DNA of 64,000 nucleotides, from assembly GCA_010672785.1 (NCBI GenBank), contig JAAHFX010000002.1, positions 806,410 through 870,409 on the forward strand. The letters are read 5' to 3'. This DNA comes from Sphaerospermopsis sp. SIO1G1. GTDB taxonomy: Bacteria > Cyanobacteriota > Cyanobacteriia > Cyanobacteriales > Nostocaceae. The translations under genes and the position numbers were made by a program. This document shows, piece after piece, positions 55,229 to 63,817 of the stretch (positions within the stretch are counted from its first letter, which is position 1; each line of letters starts with the position of its first letter). Below the pieces are notes generated by a model. That model was not told where the DNA came from, searched no databases, and saw only the letters and a program-made list of their open reading frames with translations.

Positions 55229-55322
55229 TTTTTCTCTCAGTTAATTGTGTGTAATAAGTTTCAAGAGATTATTTCTATGGTTTGTATTTCCTCAAGGGAA
55301 TAATTTTTGCCAAACCTGAAAA

Positions 55323-56156
55323 TTAAACAGAATTCTTACAGTAACCTAGGCTTATTGTACCCGGTTCTATGAAAATTTCTGGTGTTATCAATTTGTTGGG
55401 GTCATCATCAATTACTTGTAATCTCAGACTTCCTTGGGGTGAAACACCAATTACAGTGCTTAAAAGGTTATTTACATACACTTGTTCACCCATGTTTGTA
55501 AGTAAACTTAAATAATGGGACAACAGTATGGATATTCCTTCGTTGTCAAGACAGTTTAGACCGGATTCTATTCCTAGTAAAACTGTAGCTGCCAGCATTT
55601 CTAATCCAGAAATTGGGTGATAATTTTGGTTATTTTGCCATGTGTGTAAGTTGATACCAGTTTCTGGGACTGGATTTGTCCAGTTGATCCCAACACCAAT
55701 TACTGCTTGGCTAATTTTTCCTTGACGGACTTTGGTTTCGGTTAAAATACCACCCAATTTGTGGCCTTCTAAAACTAGATCGTTAGGCCATTTGATGCCT
55801 ATGCTGACACCACAATTTTTTAACTGTGAAGCAATACCCCAAGCGCTTGCCAAGGTTAACTGATAGTTATTGATGACTTCCAATTTGGCAGTAATTACCA
55901 CTGATAAGTATAAACCACCAGCCGGAGATATCCATTGTCTTCCCCACTGTCCTTTACCCGCGGTTTGTTGAGTAGCAATTACTACACATCCTGGTTTTGC
56001 TCCTTGCTCAATTAATTTCCATGCCATTTGATTAGTGGAACAAAGGCTGTCAAAAATATGTAGGGAAAAGGGTAAAGATGAATACTTACGCCCTAAATTT
56101 AAGTAGTTTTCTAAACTTTGTTGATCAAATTCCACAGTCATTCCCCTAAATCCCAT
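55323..56156 (-). CDS. birA: Biotin--[acetyl-CoA-carboxylase] ligase (BirA)
   Basis: A 277-residue biotin protein ligase that activates biotin to biotinyl-AMP and attaches it to the carboxyl carrier protein. The ATP/biotin loop is seen as TAGKGQWGRQWISPAGGLYLS (the usual GRGRxGRxW is GKGQWGRQW), and IKWPNDLVLEGHKLGGIL holds the catalytic lysine region. There is no N-terminal DNA-binding domain, so it is not a transcription repressor. The frame opens at ATG 56156, with a second ATG 5 codons on. Divergent from PgeF. Confidence 0.9.
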   Translation of the reverse strand: MGFRGMTVEFDQQSLENYLNLGRKYSSLPFSLHIFDSLCSTNQMAWKLIEQGAKPGCVVIATQQTAGKGQWGRQWISPAGGLYLSVVITAKLEVINNYQLTLASAWGIASQLKNCGVSIGIKWPNDLVLEGHKLGGILTETKVRQGKISQAVIGVGINWTNPVPETGINLHTWQNNQNYHPISGLEMLAATVLLGIESGLNCLDNEGISILLSHYLSLLTNMGEQVYVNNLLSTVIGVSPQGSLRLQVIDDDPNKLITPEIFIEPGTISLGYCKNSV

Positions 56157-56205
56157 TGGTCACGTTAGCATTGATTGGCAACGTAAATTTTTATTCAAGT
56201 TAAAA

Positions 56206-56979
56206 ATGCACATTTGGAACTGGCAAAATTGGCAAGGAATGGCTTTCCTTACTTGTGATATTTTAAGATTTTGGCCTCATGGTTTTTTTACTAAGCAGTT
56301 TTGGCCACGTCCACCTCATGAGTTAACACCAGCACTGAAACCAGAAGCTGTCACCTATCGTTTAAAACAAGTTCATGGTAATGTTGTTTTTACTCCCCAA
56401 GAAGTGGATGAATATCTACACAACAGCAATGATGAGTTTGCTTTGGCAGATGGTTTAATCAGTCAAGCCCCTTTTCAGGCTATGTGGGTAGCTTCTGCTG
56501 ATTGTACTCCTGTGATAATTGGTGATGTCAAAACTGGACAGGTAGCAGCTTTACACGCAGGTTGGCGAGGTACAGCAGCAAAGATAGTTAGTCATGCTGT
56601 TACCAAAATGCAATCTCAAGGTAGCAATTTACAGGATTTGCGATTTGCACTTGGCCCAGCGATCGCCGGTGAAGTTTACCAAGTTTCTCTCGAAGTGGCA
56701 GCTACAATTGGAAGCACTATTGTATCACACAACGACCAAAATACAATCATCAATACTTTACAAAATTTACCACAATCACCTTTACTACCAGATTCAGAAC
56801 CAGGGAAAATACGTTTAGATGTCAGAAAGATTAATTGTTTGCAACTACAACAAATAGGTATTGAACCAGAACAAATTGCGATCGCTCCCTATTGCACATT
56901 GCAAACTCCAGAGCATTTCTTTTCTTACCGTCGTCATCAAGAAAAAAAAGTGCAGTGGTCTGGTATCGTGAGTATCTAG
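56206..56979 (+). CDS. pgeF: Peptidoglycan editing factor PgeF (YfiH family)
   Basis: A 257-residue multicopper-oxidase-like YfiH protein, a cytoplasmic enzyme that removes wrong amino acids from peptidoglycan precursors. The conserved LKQVHGNVV, ADCTPVIIGD and LHAGWRGTAAKIV motifs carry the metal-binding H/C/H residues. ATG 56206 is close behind BirA's divergent start. A MITE (56981) begins one base past the stop, touching but not disrupting the gene. Confidence 0.92.
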   Translation: MHIWNWQNWQGMAFLTCDILRFWPHGFFTKQFWPRPPHELTPALKPEAVTYRLKQVHGNVVFTPQEVDEYLHNSNDEFALADGLISQAPFQAMWVASADCTPVIIGDVKTGQVAALHAGWRGTAAKIVSHAVTKMQSQGSNLQDLRFALGPAIAGEVYQVSLEVAATIGSTIVSHNDQNTIINTLQNLPQSPLLPDSEPGKIRLDVRKINCLQLQQIGIEPEQIAIAPYCTLQTPEHFFSYRRHQEKKVQWSGIVSI

Positions 56980-56980
56980 T

Positions 56981-57073
56981 AGGACTTACACAAAATATCT
57001 CTTGTAAACCTCTTACCTTCATTTCCTTCGTTTCCTTCGTGGTTAATTCTTCTGTAACTTCTGCGTAAGTCCT
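56981..57073. mobile_element. MITE-like element, 93 bp
   Basis: Ends AGGACTTACACAAAAT and CTGCGTAAGTCCT. Same length and same outer sequences as the element at 41986-42078, inverted. The interior carries CCTTCGTTTCCTTCGTGG repeats also seen at 61990. Confidence 0.75.
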
Positions 57074-57534
57074 GTAATGGTTTTTTAAGTTTTCTCTCTT
57101 GTTTGGTTAACAGATCATACATATTATCTTCAGATCCTATTTTGTTAGTCTCTCTGATCAAGCCTTTTGGGTAAACCATTAATAAAACTCAAAATAACTA
57201 AAGTATAGATTTTATGGATTACTCAAACATTCACCACTTCAACAAAATTACTATGATTGAGTCACAGTTGAGTTAACAATTTTTTAGGCAAACAGAAGCG
57301 TAGTGGTAGGAATCAGAGTTGACAGTTTAGGGAAAATCATCGGTAATTACGGAAAATATTATCATTATTTATTACTAAATCAAACATTTTTACTTAATTT
57401 TGATCAAATCTTTGATTTAGTTAAATTGAATAGAATTTAATTTCACCTGTAATAAACATCATGAGTATTATTACTGAGTTTAAAAAACATAAAAATGAGT
57501 AATATTAACATGAGTCATTCACTATCTTGATTTC
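57074..57534. other. Spacer before the sensor kinase, no gene seen
   Basis: AT-rich, 460 bases. No reading frame worth naming; the promoter of the sensor kinase must lie here. Confidence 0.45.
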
Positions 57535-59433
57535 ATGACTATAGATAGAAATATTCAAAATATTCATCTTTATACTCAGAAAATGCGTTACAAAAAACTG
57601 GAAGATATACCGACTCAAGTATTTACACCCCTAGTCAAACCCAAAACACAAATTCCTCTCAAGTTGAAATTTACTATAGCGTTAATCATCTCATTGATTA
57701 TTGTTATGAGTATAGGTGTTTTTAGCTTATACAGAATTCAAGAAACAACTTTTGAAGAAAAAGTTATTAACCGTAGTGAATTAGTCTTAAGCTTCGGAGA
57801 AGCTAGTCGTAAATATATAATTAATGAACTTAGTCCAGCGGTGGAAAAACATACAGATAGAATGATTTTTGAAGCTCAATCTAATGCTTTTGCTACACGG
57901 AAGATATTTGAAATATTTAATCAAGAAATACCTGAATATATATATAGACAACCTGCTCTAAATCCCATGAACTATGCGAATAAAGCAGATCAACTAGAAA
58001 CAAAAGTTATTGAATTTTTTCAAAAAAATCCCAATATCAATAAAACTACAGGATATAAAAAACGAGGACAAGAAAAAATATTTTATGTAGCTAGACCAAT
58101 TAAAATGGAAACTAGCTGCTTACAATGTCATGGTAAACCCGAAAATGCGCCACCAGAAATAATAGAAAAATATGGTTCAGTCAATGGTTTTAATTGGAAT
58201 GTAGGTGATATTATTAGCACATTAATGATTTATGTACCAACCAAAGGTTTATTAACTCTTCATCCTTCCATAATACATTTTTACATATATATTTTTATAG
58301 TATTAAACATAGTATTAATTAGTGTTTTATATATCCTATTTGATAAATTAGTTGGTAAACGTATATATAAAATTTCTCAAGCTATGAATCAGGCTGCTTT
58401 ACATCCTGGAGTGACAGTCAGAATTCAGGACAAAGGCAAAGATGAATTAGGAATGATGGCAAAAGTTTTTAATAAAATGGCTGATTCTTTAGATGATGCT
58501 TACAACAATTTAGAAGACAAGGTAGCCCAGAGAACAGCAGAAATTGAACAAACATTACAAGAACTCAAAATTACCCAATCACAGTTAATTCAAGCGGAAA
58601 AAATGTCTAGCCTAGGACAACTTGTAGCTGGAATTGCCCATGAAATTAATAATCCCCTCAGCTTTATTTCTGGGAATATTAATTATGCAGAAATATATGC
58701 TCAAGACCTTTTAAAACTGATATCACTTTATCAACAAACTTATCCAGAAGCAAACCCCAAAATTGATCAATGTATTGAAGACATATCCCTAGAATTTCTT
58801 ACCGAAGACTTAACAAAGTTATTAAATTCCATGAAAATTGGTAGTGCTAGGATTAATCAAATAGTTCTCAATCTGCGTAATTTTTCTCGTTTAGATCAAC
58901 CAACCATGAAACTTGTTGATTTACACGCAGGCATCGAAAGTACCTTAATCATTTTACAACATCGTTTAAAAGCTAATTCTAAGTATCCAGAAATTTGTAT
59001 CATCAAACAATATAGTAATTTACCCACATTAGAATGTAATTATGGTCAGGTTAATCAAGTATTTATGAATATTATTAGTAATGCTATAGATGCTTTAAAT
59101 GACTATTTAGAAAATTATCAACAATCTCATCATTTAGAACCATTTTTACCACAAATTAAGATTGAAACAAAACTAATAAATGATGAATTTATACAAATAA
59201 TCATAGCAGATAATGGGCCAGGAATTCCAGAAAAAATTAAAAACCAAATTTTTAATCCCTTCTTCACTACAAAACCTATAGGAAAAGGTACAGGTTTAGG
59301 GTTATCAATTAGTTATAAAATTATAGTTGAAAGACATCAAGGTTTAATTTGGTGTGAATCAGAACCACAGCAAGGAACAAAATTCTGTATTCAGTTACCA
59401 ATTAAACAAAATGTAGATCCAGAAAAATTATAA
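57535..59433 (+). CDS. Sensor histidine kinase with heme-site Tll0287-like domain
   Basis: A 632-residue transmembrane histidine kinase. Membrane segments are at about 46-66 and 249-270. Between them is a periplasmic/lumenal sensor resembling the Tll0287/DUF3365 fold, with a single c-type heme motif C195-L-Q-C198-H199. A HAMP region (270-325) and coiled coil lead to the HisKA helix with phospho-acceptor H369 (AGIAHEINNPLSF), then an ATPase domain with N box, IADNGPGIPE (G1) and GKGTGLGLSIS (G2). It should sense redox or a gas, with a partner response regulator elsewhere; none lies adjacent. ATG 57535 has no clear ribosome binding site. Confidence 0.88.
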   Translation: MTIDRNIQNIHLYTQKMRYKKLEDIPTQVFTPLVKPKTQIPLKLKFTIALIISLIIVMSIGVFSLYRIQETTFEEKVINRSELVLSFGEASRKYIINELSPAVEKHTDRMIFEAQSNAFATRKIFEIFNQEIPEYIYRQPALNPMNYANKADQLETKVIEFFQKNPNINKTTGYKKRGQEKIFYVARPIKMETSCLQCHGKPENAPPEIIEKYGSVNGFNWNVGDIISTLMIYVPTKGLLTLHPSIIHFYIYIFIVLNIVLISVLYILFDKLVGKRIYKISQAMNQAALHPGVTVRIQDKGKDELGMMAKVFNKMADSLDDAYNNLEDKVAQRTAEIEQTLQELKITQSQLIQAEKMSSLGQLVAGIAHEINNPLSFISGNINYAEIYAQDLLKLISLYQQTYPEANPKIDQCIEDISLEFLTEDLTKLLNSMKIGSARINQIVLNLRNFSRLDQPTMKLVDLHAGIESTLIILQHRLKANSKYPEICIIKQYSNLPTLECNYGQVNQVFMNIISNAIDALNDYLENYQQSHHLEPFLPQIKIETKLINDEFIQIIIADNGPGIPEKIKNQIFNPFFTTKPIGKGTGLGLSISYKIIVERHQGLIWCESEPQQGTKFCIQLPIKQNVDPEKL

Positions 59434-59544
59434 CTTAATTAAAAAATATCTTCTGGTTCAGCATTAGTTAGTAAAATAAAATCACCTTCATCTGTAATTT
59501 GTTGATCACTACTTCATCATCGAATCTGGTAAATCCTGCTAGAG

Positions 59545-59573
59545 GTACTGAAAACTGAAAACTGATAACTGAA
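59545..59573. repeat. Four heptamers directly before the start codon
   Basis: ACTGAAA-ACTGAAA-ACTGATA-ACTGAAA (59548 on) is a short copy of the AACTGAT family; it ends in the ATG of the next gene and forms its 5' leader. Confidence 0.7.
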
Positions 59574-60068
59574 ATGACCATGATAGAAACCACAAATGGC
59601 AAATTTTCTTGGTTTGATGTATCCGATGATGTCAAAGAACTATTAATCCTAGCTGCTCAAACCTGGGAAAATACAGAAGAATCAACTAAATATATGCAGA
59701 AAGCACTAGCTAAAACTGGAGAAAATACAGATGTTTTAGTAGCAGCTTACAGATATTTTTATTACAAAAATAATTATGTTTTAGCACTGACAACAGCAGA
59801 AAAAATAATTGCTAAAATTAGAGAAGTAGAAAAATTGCCTCAACATTGGGAACAACTGCAACCAATCCTAGTTAAAAATCAAGAAGAACCCAAAATCAGA
59901 TTGTTTATTAATGCTTATGCTGCATCTGGTTTAGTATTAGCTAGGTTAGGAAATTTGGAAAAAGCTAAAGAAATCAGTATTCAAATCAAAAGTATTGAGA
60001 AGAAAAATGATTTTGGCGCAAATACTCTATTTGATATTTTAACACGTCCCCCAGAAGCAGACGAATAA
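59574..60068 (+). CDS. TPR-like helical protein, function unknown
   Basis: A 164-residue soluble, helical protein. Helical pairs such as TWENTEESTKYMQKALAKTGENTDVLVAAYRYFYYKNNYVLALTTAEKIIAKI resemble degenerate TPR units. The start is ATG 59574 or ATG 59580; the heptamer leader overlaps the first. It is followed by a small unverified ORF and a cupin gene on the same strand, and may be co-transcribed. Confidence 0.65.
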   Translation: MTMIETTNGKFSWFDVSDDVKELLILAAQTWENTEESTKYMQKALAKTGENTDVLVAAYRYFYYKNNYVLALTTAEKIIAKIREVEKLPQHWEQLQPILVKNQEEPKIRLFINAYAASGLVLARLGNLEKAKEISIQIKSIEKKNDFGANTLFDILTRPPEADE

Positions 60069-60114
60069 TTTGTAATGATCTAATTTCTAATTATCCATCA
60101 CTCATCCAAACATC

Positions 60115-60285
60115 ATGAATAACTGGTTATCTTCACCCATTCCTGGCTACACATTTTCATTATCTAACGCCAATAAAATCATATTGCCACCACTACCGGA
60201 AGCTCCTGCAAAACCTGTAACTAGAATACCACAAGCCAACCCACCCATACTCTTTATTCCAGACATTTCATCGCTAAATTTATAA
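60115..60285 (+). CDS. Possible small proline-rich protein, 56 residues
   Basis: A frame MNNWLSSPIPGYTFSLSNANK, rich in Pro and Ile/Leu, between the TPR-like gene and the cupin gene. No ribosome binding site is strong and no family is recognised. Could be a gene or chance. Confidence 0.3.
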   Translation: MNNWLSSPIPGYTFSLSNANKIILPPLPEAPAKPVTRIPQANPPILFIPDISSLNL

Positions 60286-60313
60286 CCAGACAATTCTCAT
60301 TATCACATCCAAA

Positions 60314-60928
60314 ATGATGCAACCTCAAGATTGGTTTATCCCTGGAGATGGAAAATATCAACAATGTCAAACAGTCAGGGAGTGGGATTTACTGCGGGAA
60401 AATTATCGCCTATATCGCTTTTTAACAGAAGTAGAAGATGTTATTAATCAAGTTGAAGATGAAACAACTTGTCTACCAAAATTAAGAAAATTAGTTAGAC
60501 AACTTATAACTAATTCTTACTGGATCAACAGTCAAAATATAGTACCAGATCCCAAAACTGGAACATCAGTTTTACTGCTATATGATGAATTAGGATTTCC
60601 ACTCACCGTACAAACAGTGATCTTTGCTCCGGGGACAAAATCTAACATTCATAATCATGGAACATGGGGAATAGTTGCGATCTTAAAAGGAGAAGAAAAA
60701 AATACATTTTGGCGACGCACACCAAGCCCAGAATATCCAAATAAAATTGAAAAAGTAGGAGAATTAAACCTCAGTGCTGGAGATATAATTAGTTTTACTC
60801 CAGATACAATCCATCAAATTCAATCAATAGGAGACGAACCCACTGTTACATTTAACATTTATGGAGAAACAGATCCTGAACAAAGATTTGAGTTTGACAT
60901 CATTAATAATCTTGCTAAAAAATTTTAA
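60314..60928 (+). CDS. Cupin protein of the cysteine-dioxygenase-like type
   Basis: A 204-residue cupin. Iron-binding motif 1 reads NIHNHGTWGIVAILKGEEKNTFW (H-x-H and the E in G-x5-E-x-N position) and the second cupin motif AGDIISFTPDTIHQI holds the third histidine. This matches the CDO-I-like family, which oxidises thiols such as cysteine with iron and O2. Two ATG codons in tandem (60314 and 60317). Neighbouring nitrogenase-associated gene is 110 bases on. Confidence 0.85.
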   Translation: MMQPQDWFIPGDGKYQQCQTVREWDLLRENYRLYRFLTEVEDVINQVEDETTCLPKLRKLVRQLITNSYWINSQNIVPDPKTGTSVLLLYDELGFPLTVQTVIFAPGTKSNIHNHGTWGIVAILKGEEKNTFWRRTPSPEYPNKIEKVGELNLSAGDIISFTPDTIHQIQSIGDEPTVTFNIYGETDPEQRFEFDIINNLAKKF

Positions 60929-61039
60929 ATCTATAGAAATTGCACAACCAACTACAAGTCATCTGCGTTCATCTGTGTTCATCTGCGTTTAATTATTCAA
61001 CATCTCAAAATTCAACAAAAAACTACAGGAGAAATATTC

Positions 61040-61510
61040 ATGGCCCGAGTCATTTTCTATGAAAAACCAGGCTGTAAAAACAATACCAGACAGAAAGTCT
61101 TACTCACAGCAGCAGGACATGAAGTAATAGCATATAGCTTATTAACAGAACCTTGGACAGTAGAAAGATTAGAATCCTTTTTTGGCGATCGCCCTGTAGT
61201 TGAATGGTTCAACAAAGCAGCACCCAGTATCAAATCAGGACAAGTAAACCCAGAAAGCATAGATGCACAAACAGCCCTATTCATGATGTTAAGAGATCCC
61301 CTTTTGATCAGACGACCATTGTTAGAAGTGGGAGATGAAAGACAAGTAGGTTTTGATGTGGAAAAAATAGACGCATGGATCGGTTTGCAAGCTGTAGATG
61401 AATCATTCCAACAAATGAGTGAAAATCTCATGCAGCAAGACTTACAAGGTTGCGCCCACGGTAACAACCACACTTATGATCATGAGAAGGGTAGCTGCAA
61501 ACACCACTAA
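61040..61510 (+). CDS. Nitrogenase-associated protein, ArsC/Spx-like (NifO type)
   Basis: A 156-residue thioredoxin-fold protein of the ArsC/Spx superfamily that I recognise as the nitrogenase-associated group. Only one cysteine is at the active site, C12 in GCKNNTRQ, while FMMLRDPLLIRRPLLEVGD is the conserved family segment (RRP). The His/Cys-rich tail GCAHGNNHTYDHEKGSCKHH may bind metal. A ribosome binding site CAGGAGA precedes ATG 61040. It suggests the host fixes nitrogen, though no nif genes lie in the window. Confidence 0.85.
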   Translation: MARVIFYEKPGCKNNTRQKVLLTAAGHEVIAYSLLTEPWTVERLESFFGDRPVVEWFNKAAPSIKSGQVNPESIDAQTALFMMLRDPLLIRRPLLEVGDERQVGFDVEKIDAWIGLQAVDESFQQMSENLMQQDLQGCAHGNNHTYDHEKGSCKHH

Positions 61511-62093
61511 GGTACTTCCAAATAAATTTGACAGCAGGGAGTAGGGTGACAAGCAGTCGTTTAGATAACAGAGATTTGGATAATTTATTTCTTGCAGTTC
61601 CCTAATCAGCATCATTACAAACAAAACCAATATTTGCTATTAGGTTGGGTTGACATCAGGAAACCCAACATTTTCTTTGGCGTTGCTGAATTAGGGTATG
61701 AAACTGAAAAGTTACAAAAATGAAACTCTTACTCTCTGCGGCTGGAGCGCCTCTGCGTGAAACAAAATCATACCTTTCATTCCGATCCTAACGGATTTGA
61801 TATTACGCAAAATATACAGCAGATTCCGTTGCTATCAGGTACAAATCATAACCATCAAACTCTTGTAGGATAGCATCTTGTGTGGGGTGGGTATCTTGTG
61901 TGGGGTGGGCATCTTGCCCGCCAAAAATATACCTTATGACACCAGAAAGTGCTGTATCTCAAAACTTCTTACCTTCGCGTCCTTCGTGGTTTATTCTTCC
62001 CTAACTTCTGCGTAAGCCCTACATTTTTCAAACTGTGGAGAGTTCAAGAAAAGATTTCGGTACAATACTAATCATCCAACAAGAATCATCAAT
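61511..62093. other. Repeat-rich spacer
   Basis: Holds GGCGTTGCTGAAT (61679-61703, partner at 40594), a CCGATCCTAACGGATTTGATAT palindrome (61769-61805), two 18-bp tandem copies of ATCTTGTGTGGGGTGGGT/C (61875-61910) ending in a GGGC..GCCC hairpin, and a partial element end GCGTAAGCCCT (near 62010). No gene seen. Confidence 0.65.
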
Positions 62094-62513
62094 ATGAGTC
62101 CATTACCAGATTACCGTCCTAAACAACTATCTGTCGGTCCTCTAGAAGCAGAAATACTCAGCATTGTTTGGGAATTAAATTCAGCCACAGTTAAAGATGT
62201 ACATGATCGCATCCTTGCAGATCCCAATCGTGAACTAGCTTACACCTCCGTCACCACAGTTCTGCGTCGTCTAACAGACAAAGGTTGGTTAAGTTGTAAC
62301 AAACAGGGTAAAGCCTTTTATTGGCAACCACTGTTAACCAAACAACAAGCAGACATGATTAAAGCCCATGATCAACTACAGCGATTTTTAGCAGTAGGAA
62401 ACCCTGATGTTGTAGCCGCCTTTGCTGATAGTTTAGATGATGCAGCTAGTCAACAAATAGAGGCGATCGCTCAGAAAATTCAAGCTGCACGTCAAGCCAG
62501 GGGAGAAAAATAA
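62094..62513 (+). CDS. BlaI/MecI/CopY family transcriptional repressor
   Basis: A 139-residue winged-helix repressor. The fold is clear: LGPLEAEILSIVWELNSATVKDVHDRI, then recognition helix and wing YTSVTTVLRRLTDKGWLSCNKQGKAFYWQPL. Members dimerise and are cut by a partner M56 protease to release the promoter. The partner is encoded 5 bases downstream, so the pair is probably self-regulated; the operator was not recognised. Confidence 0.92.
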   Translation: MSPLPDYRPKQLSVGPLEAEILSIVWELNSATVKDVHDRILADPNRELAYTSVTTVLRRLTDKGWLSCNKQGKAFYWQPLLTKQQADMIKAHDQLQRFLAVGNPDVVAAFADSLDDAASQQIEAIAQKIQAARQARGEK

Positions 62514-62518
62514 ATACC

Positions 62519-63358
62519 ATGCATCTACTAATGATTTTAGCCACCATATCCATCGCTTACTGGTTGAGACTTTCGTACAGTATTCCTGATGGTAACTGGC
62601 ATTTACGATGGCGCAAAACTTTATTTTCATTCCTCTTTCCTCCCTTACTTATATTCACGACATTTACCGCTGTCGTCTGCATGGGTTCACAAGGAAAAAT
62701 GGGAGGAATGTATACAGGATCTTTCAGCTATTTGATTGCCTTAGTTTTTCTAAGCTATTTTAACATCTTGGCATTGAAACAAGCTTTTCAAGGCTGGAAA
62801 TCAGTCCAATCTGCCCGTGAATGTCCACAAATATACATAGGTGGTAGAACAGCCAGACTATTACAAACAAAAGCTTTATTTGCCGGTCAAATGGGTTTTT
62901 GGACACCTGAATTAGTTGTTAGTCAAGGACTCCTAGAAACTCTTTCTCCTGAACACTTAAAAAGCGTTTTATCCCACGAACAAGGACACTATCATTATCG
63001 GGATACATTCTGGTTTTTTTGGCTGGGTTTGATGCGTTCTTGTACTTCTTGGTTACCAAATACAGAAGCTTTATGGCAAGAACTGTTAATCTTACGGGAG
63101 CTAAGAGCAGATAGTTATGCTGCATCTCAAGTAGATCCTCTGACTCTAGCAGAATCTTTACTATTAGTGAGCAACCAACAACCCTTTGGTTCGGAAGTAT
63201 GTTGCGCTGCACTAAGTTCTCCAGGAACTAATCGTTTAGAACAAAGAATAGACGCATTATTAAATACCCCAGAACCGACTTCAGAAATCCCAATCAAATC
63301 TTTTTATATCTTTTTTCTGGCTTTTCTACCCTTGTTGACGGTGGTGTTTCACACTTAG
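62519..63358 (+). CDS. M56 family (BlaR1-like) membrane metallopeptidase
   Basis: A 279-residue protease with four membrane spans around the cytoplasmic zinc site H153-E-Q-G-H157 (LSHEQGHYHYRD) and a downstream LRELRADSYA that may supply the third ligand. It is shorter than BlaR1 and lacks the penicillin-binding sensor domain, so the signal must come from the membrane or another protein. It forms an operon with the BlaI-type repressor. Start ATG 62519. Confidence 0.88.
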   Translation: MHLLMILATISIAYWLRLSYSIPDGNWHLRWRKTLFSFLFPPLLIFTTFTAVVCMGSQGKMGGMYTGSFSYLIALVFLSYFNILALKQAFQGWKSVQSARECPQIYIGGRTARLLQTKALFAGQMGFWTPELVVSQGLLETLSPEHLKSVLSHEQGHYHYRDTFWFFWLGLMRSCTSWLPNTEALWQELLILRELRADSYAASQVDPLTLAESLLLVSNQQPFGSEVCCAALSSPGTNRLEQRIDALLNTPEPTSEIPIKSFYIFFLAFLPLLTVVFHT

Positions 63359-63817
63359 GATTTGCTGAAGAAGTTATTATTGGAGACTAGGGAATAGGGA
63401 ACAGGGAACAGTTTTAAGAGTTAGATAGGAAAAATTTTCCCTTTAAGTAAGAATTAAATGTAAGGTTTTTAAGTTCTGACTTCATAAAAGCTTGCACCTT
63501 TCTCCATTTTAAATCGCCTAAAATCCTTTACCTATAATATTTTCAGATTTATTCAACCAAACCTACGTTAGTGAAGCTTTACCAAAGAGAACATGATAAA
63601 TTACTGGAGAAGATTGGTAATAGTTTCAATCAGTTGCGATCGCTAAATTTTAAACAAAAGTGCAAGGTTTTCAGTGCTTTTATTCTCAAAATATCTTGCA
63701 CTTTTTCACTATACTGAGAAAACAACGACAACTTTACAATTGAGAGGATTTCATGTTTCTTGCCGATAGCAAATTCTACTTGCCTTGAATGTAGTAGAGG
63801 TAGAAGTAAATTGACAC
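63359..63817. other. Spacer with repeats before the transposon end
   Basis: Contains the 63402-63430 repeat shared with 6607-6635, GGGAATAGGGAACAGGGA near 63390, and an 11-bp inverted repeat AAAAGTGCAAG/CTTGCACTTTT (63656-63666 and 63695-63705) near a T-run. No gene. Confidence 0.5.

Noticed and set aside
56976..57179. 67-codon leftward frame after pgeF
   Set aside because: It covers the MITE at 56981-57073 and repeats such as EGNEGNEG come from the repeat DNA.
61057..61473. 138-codon frame opposite the nitrogenase-associated gene
   Set aside because: Antisense shadow of a recognised gene.
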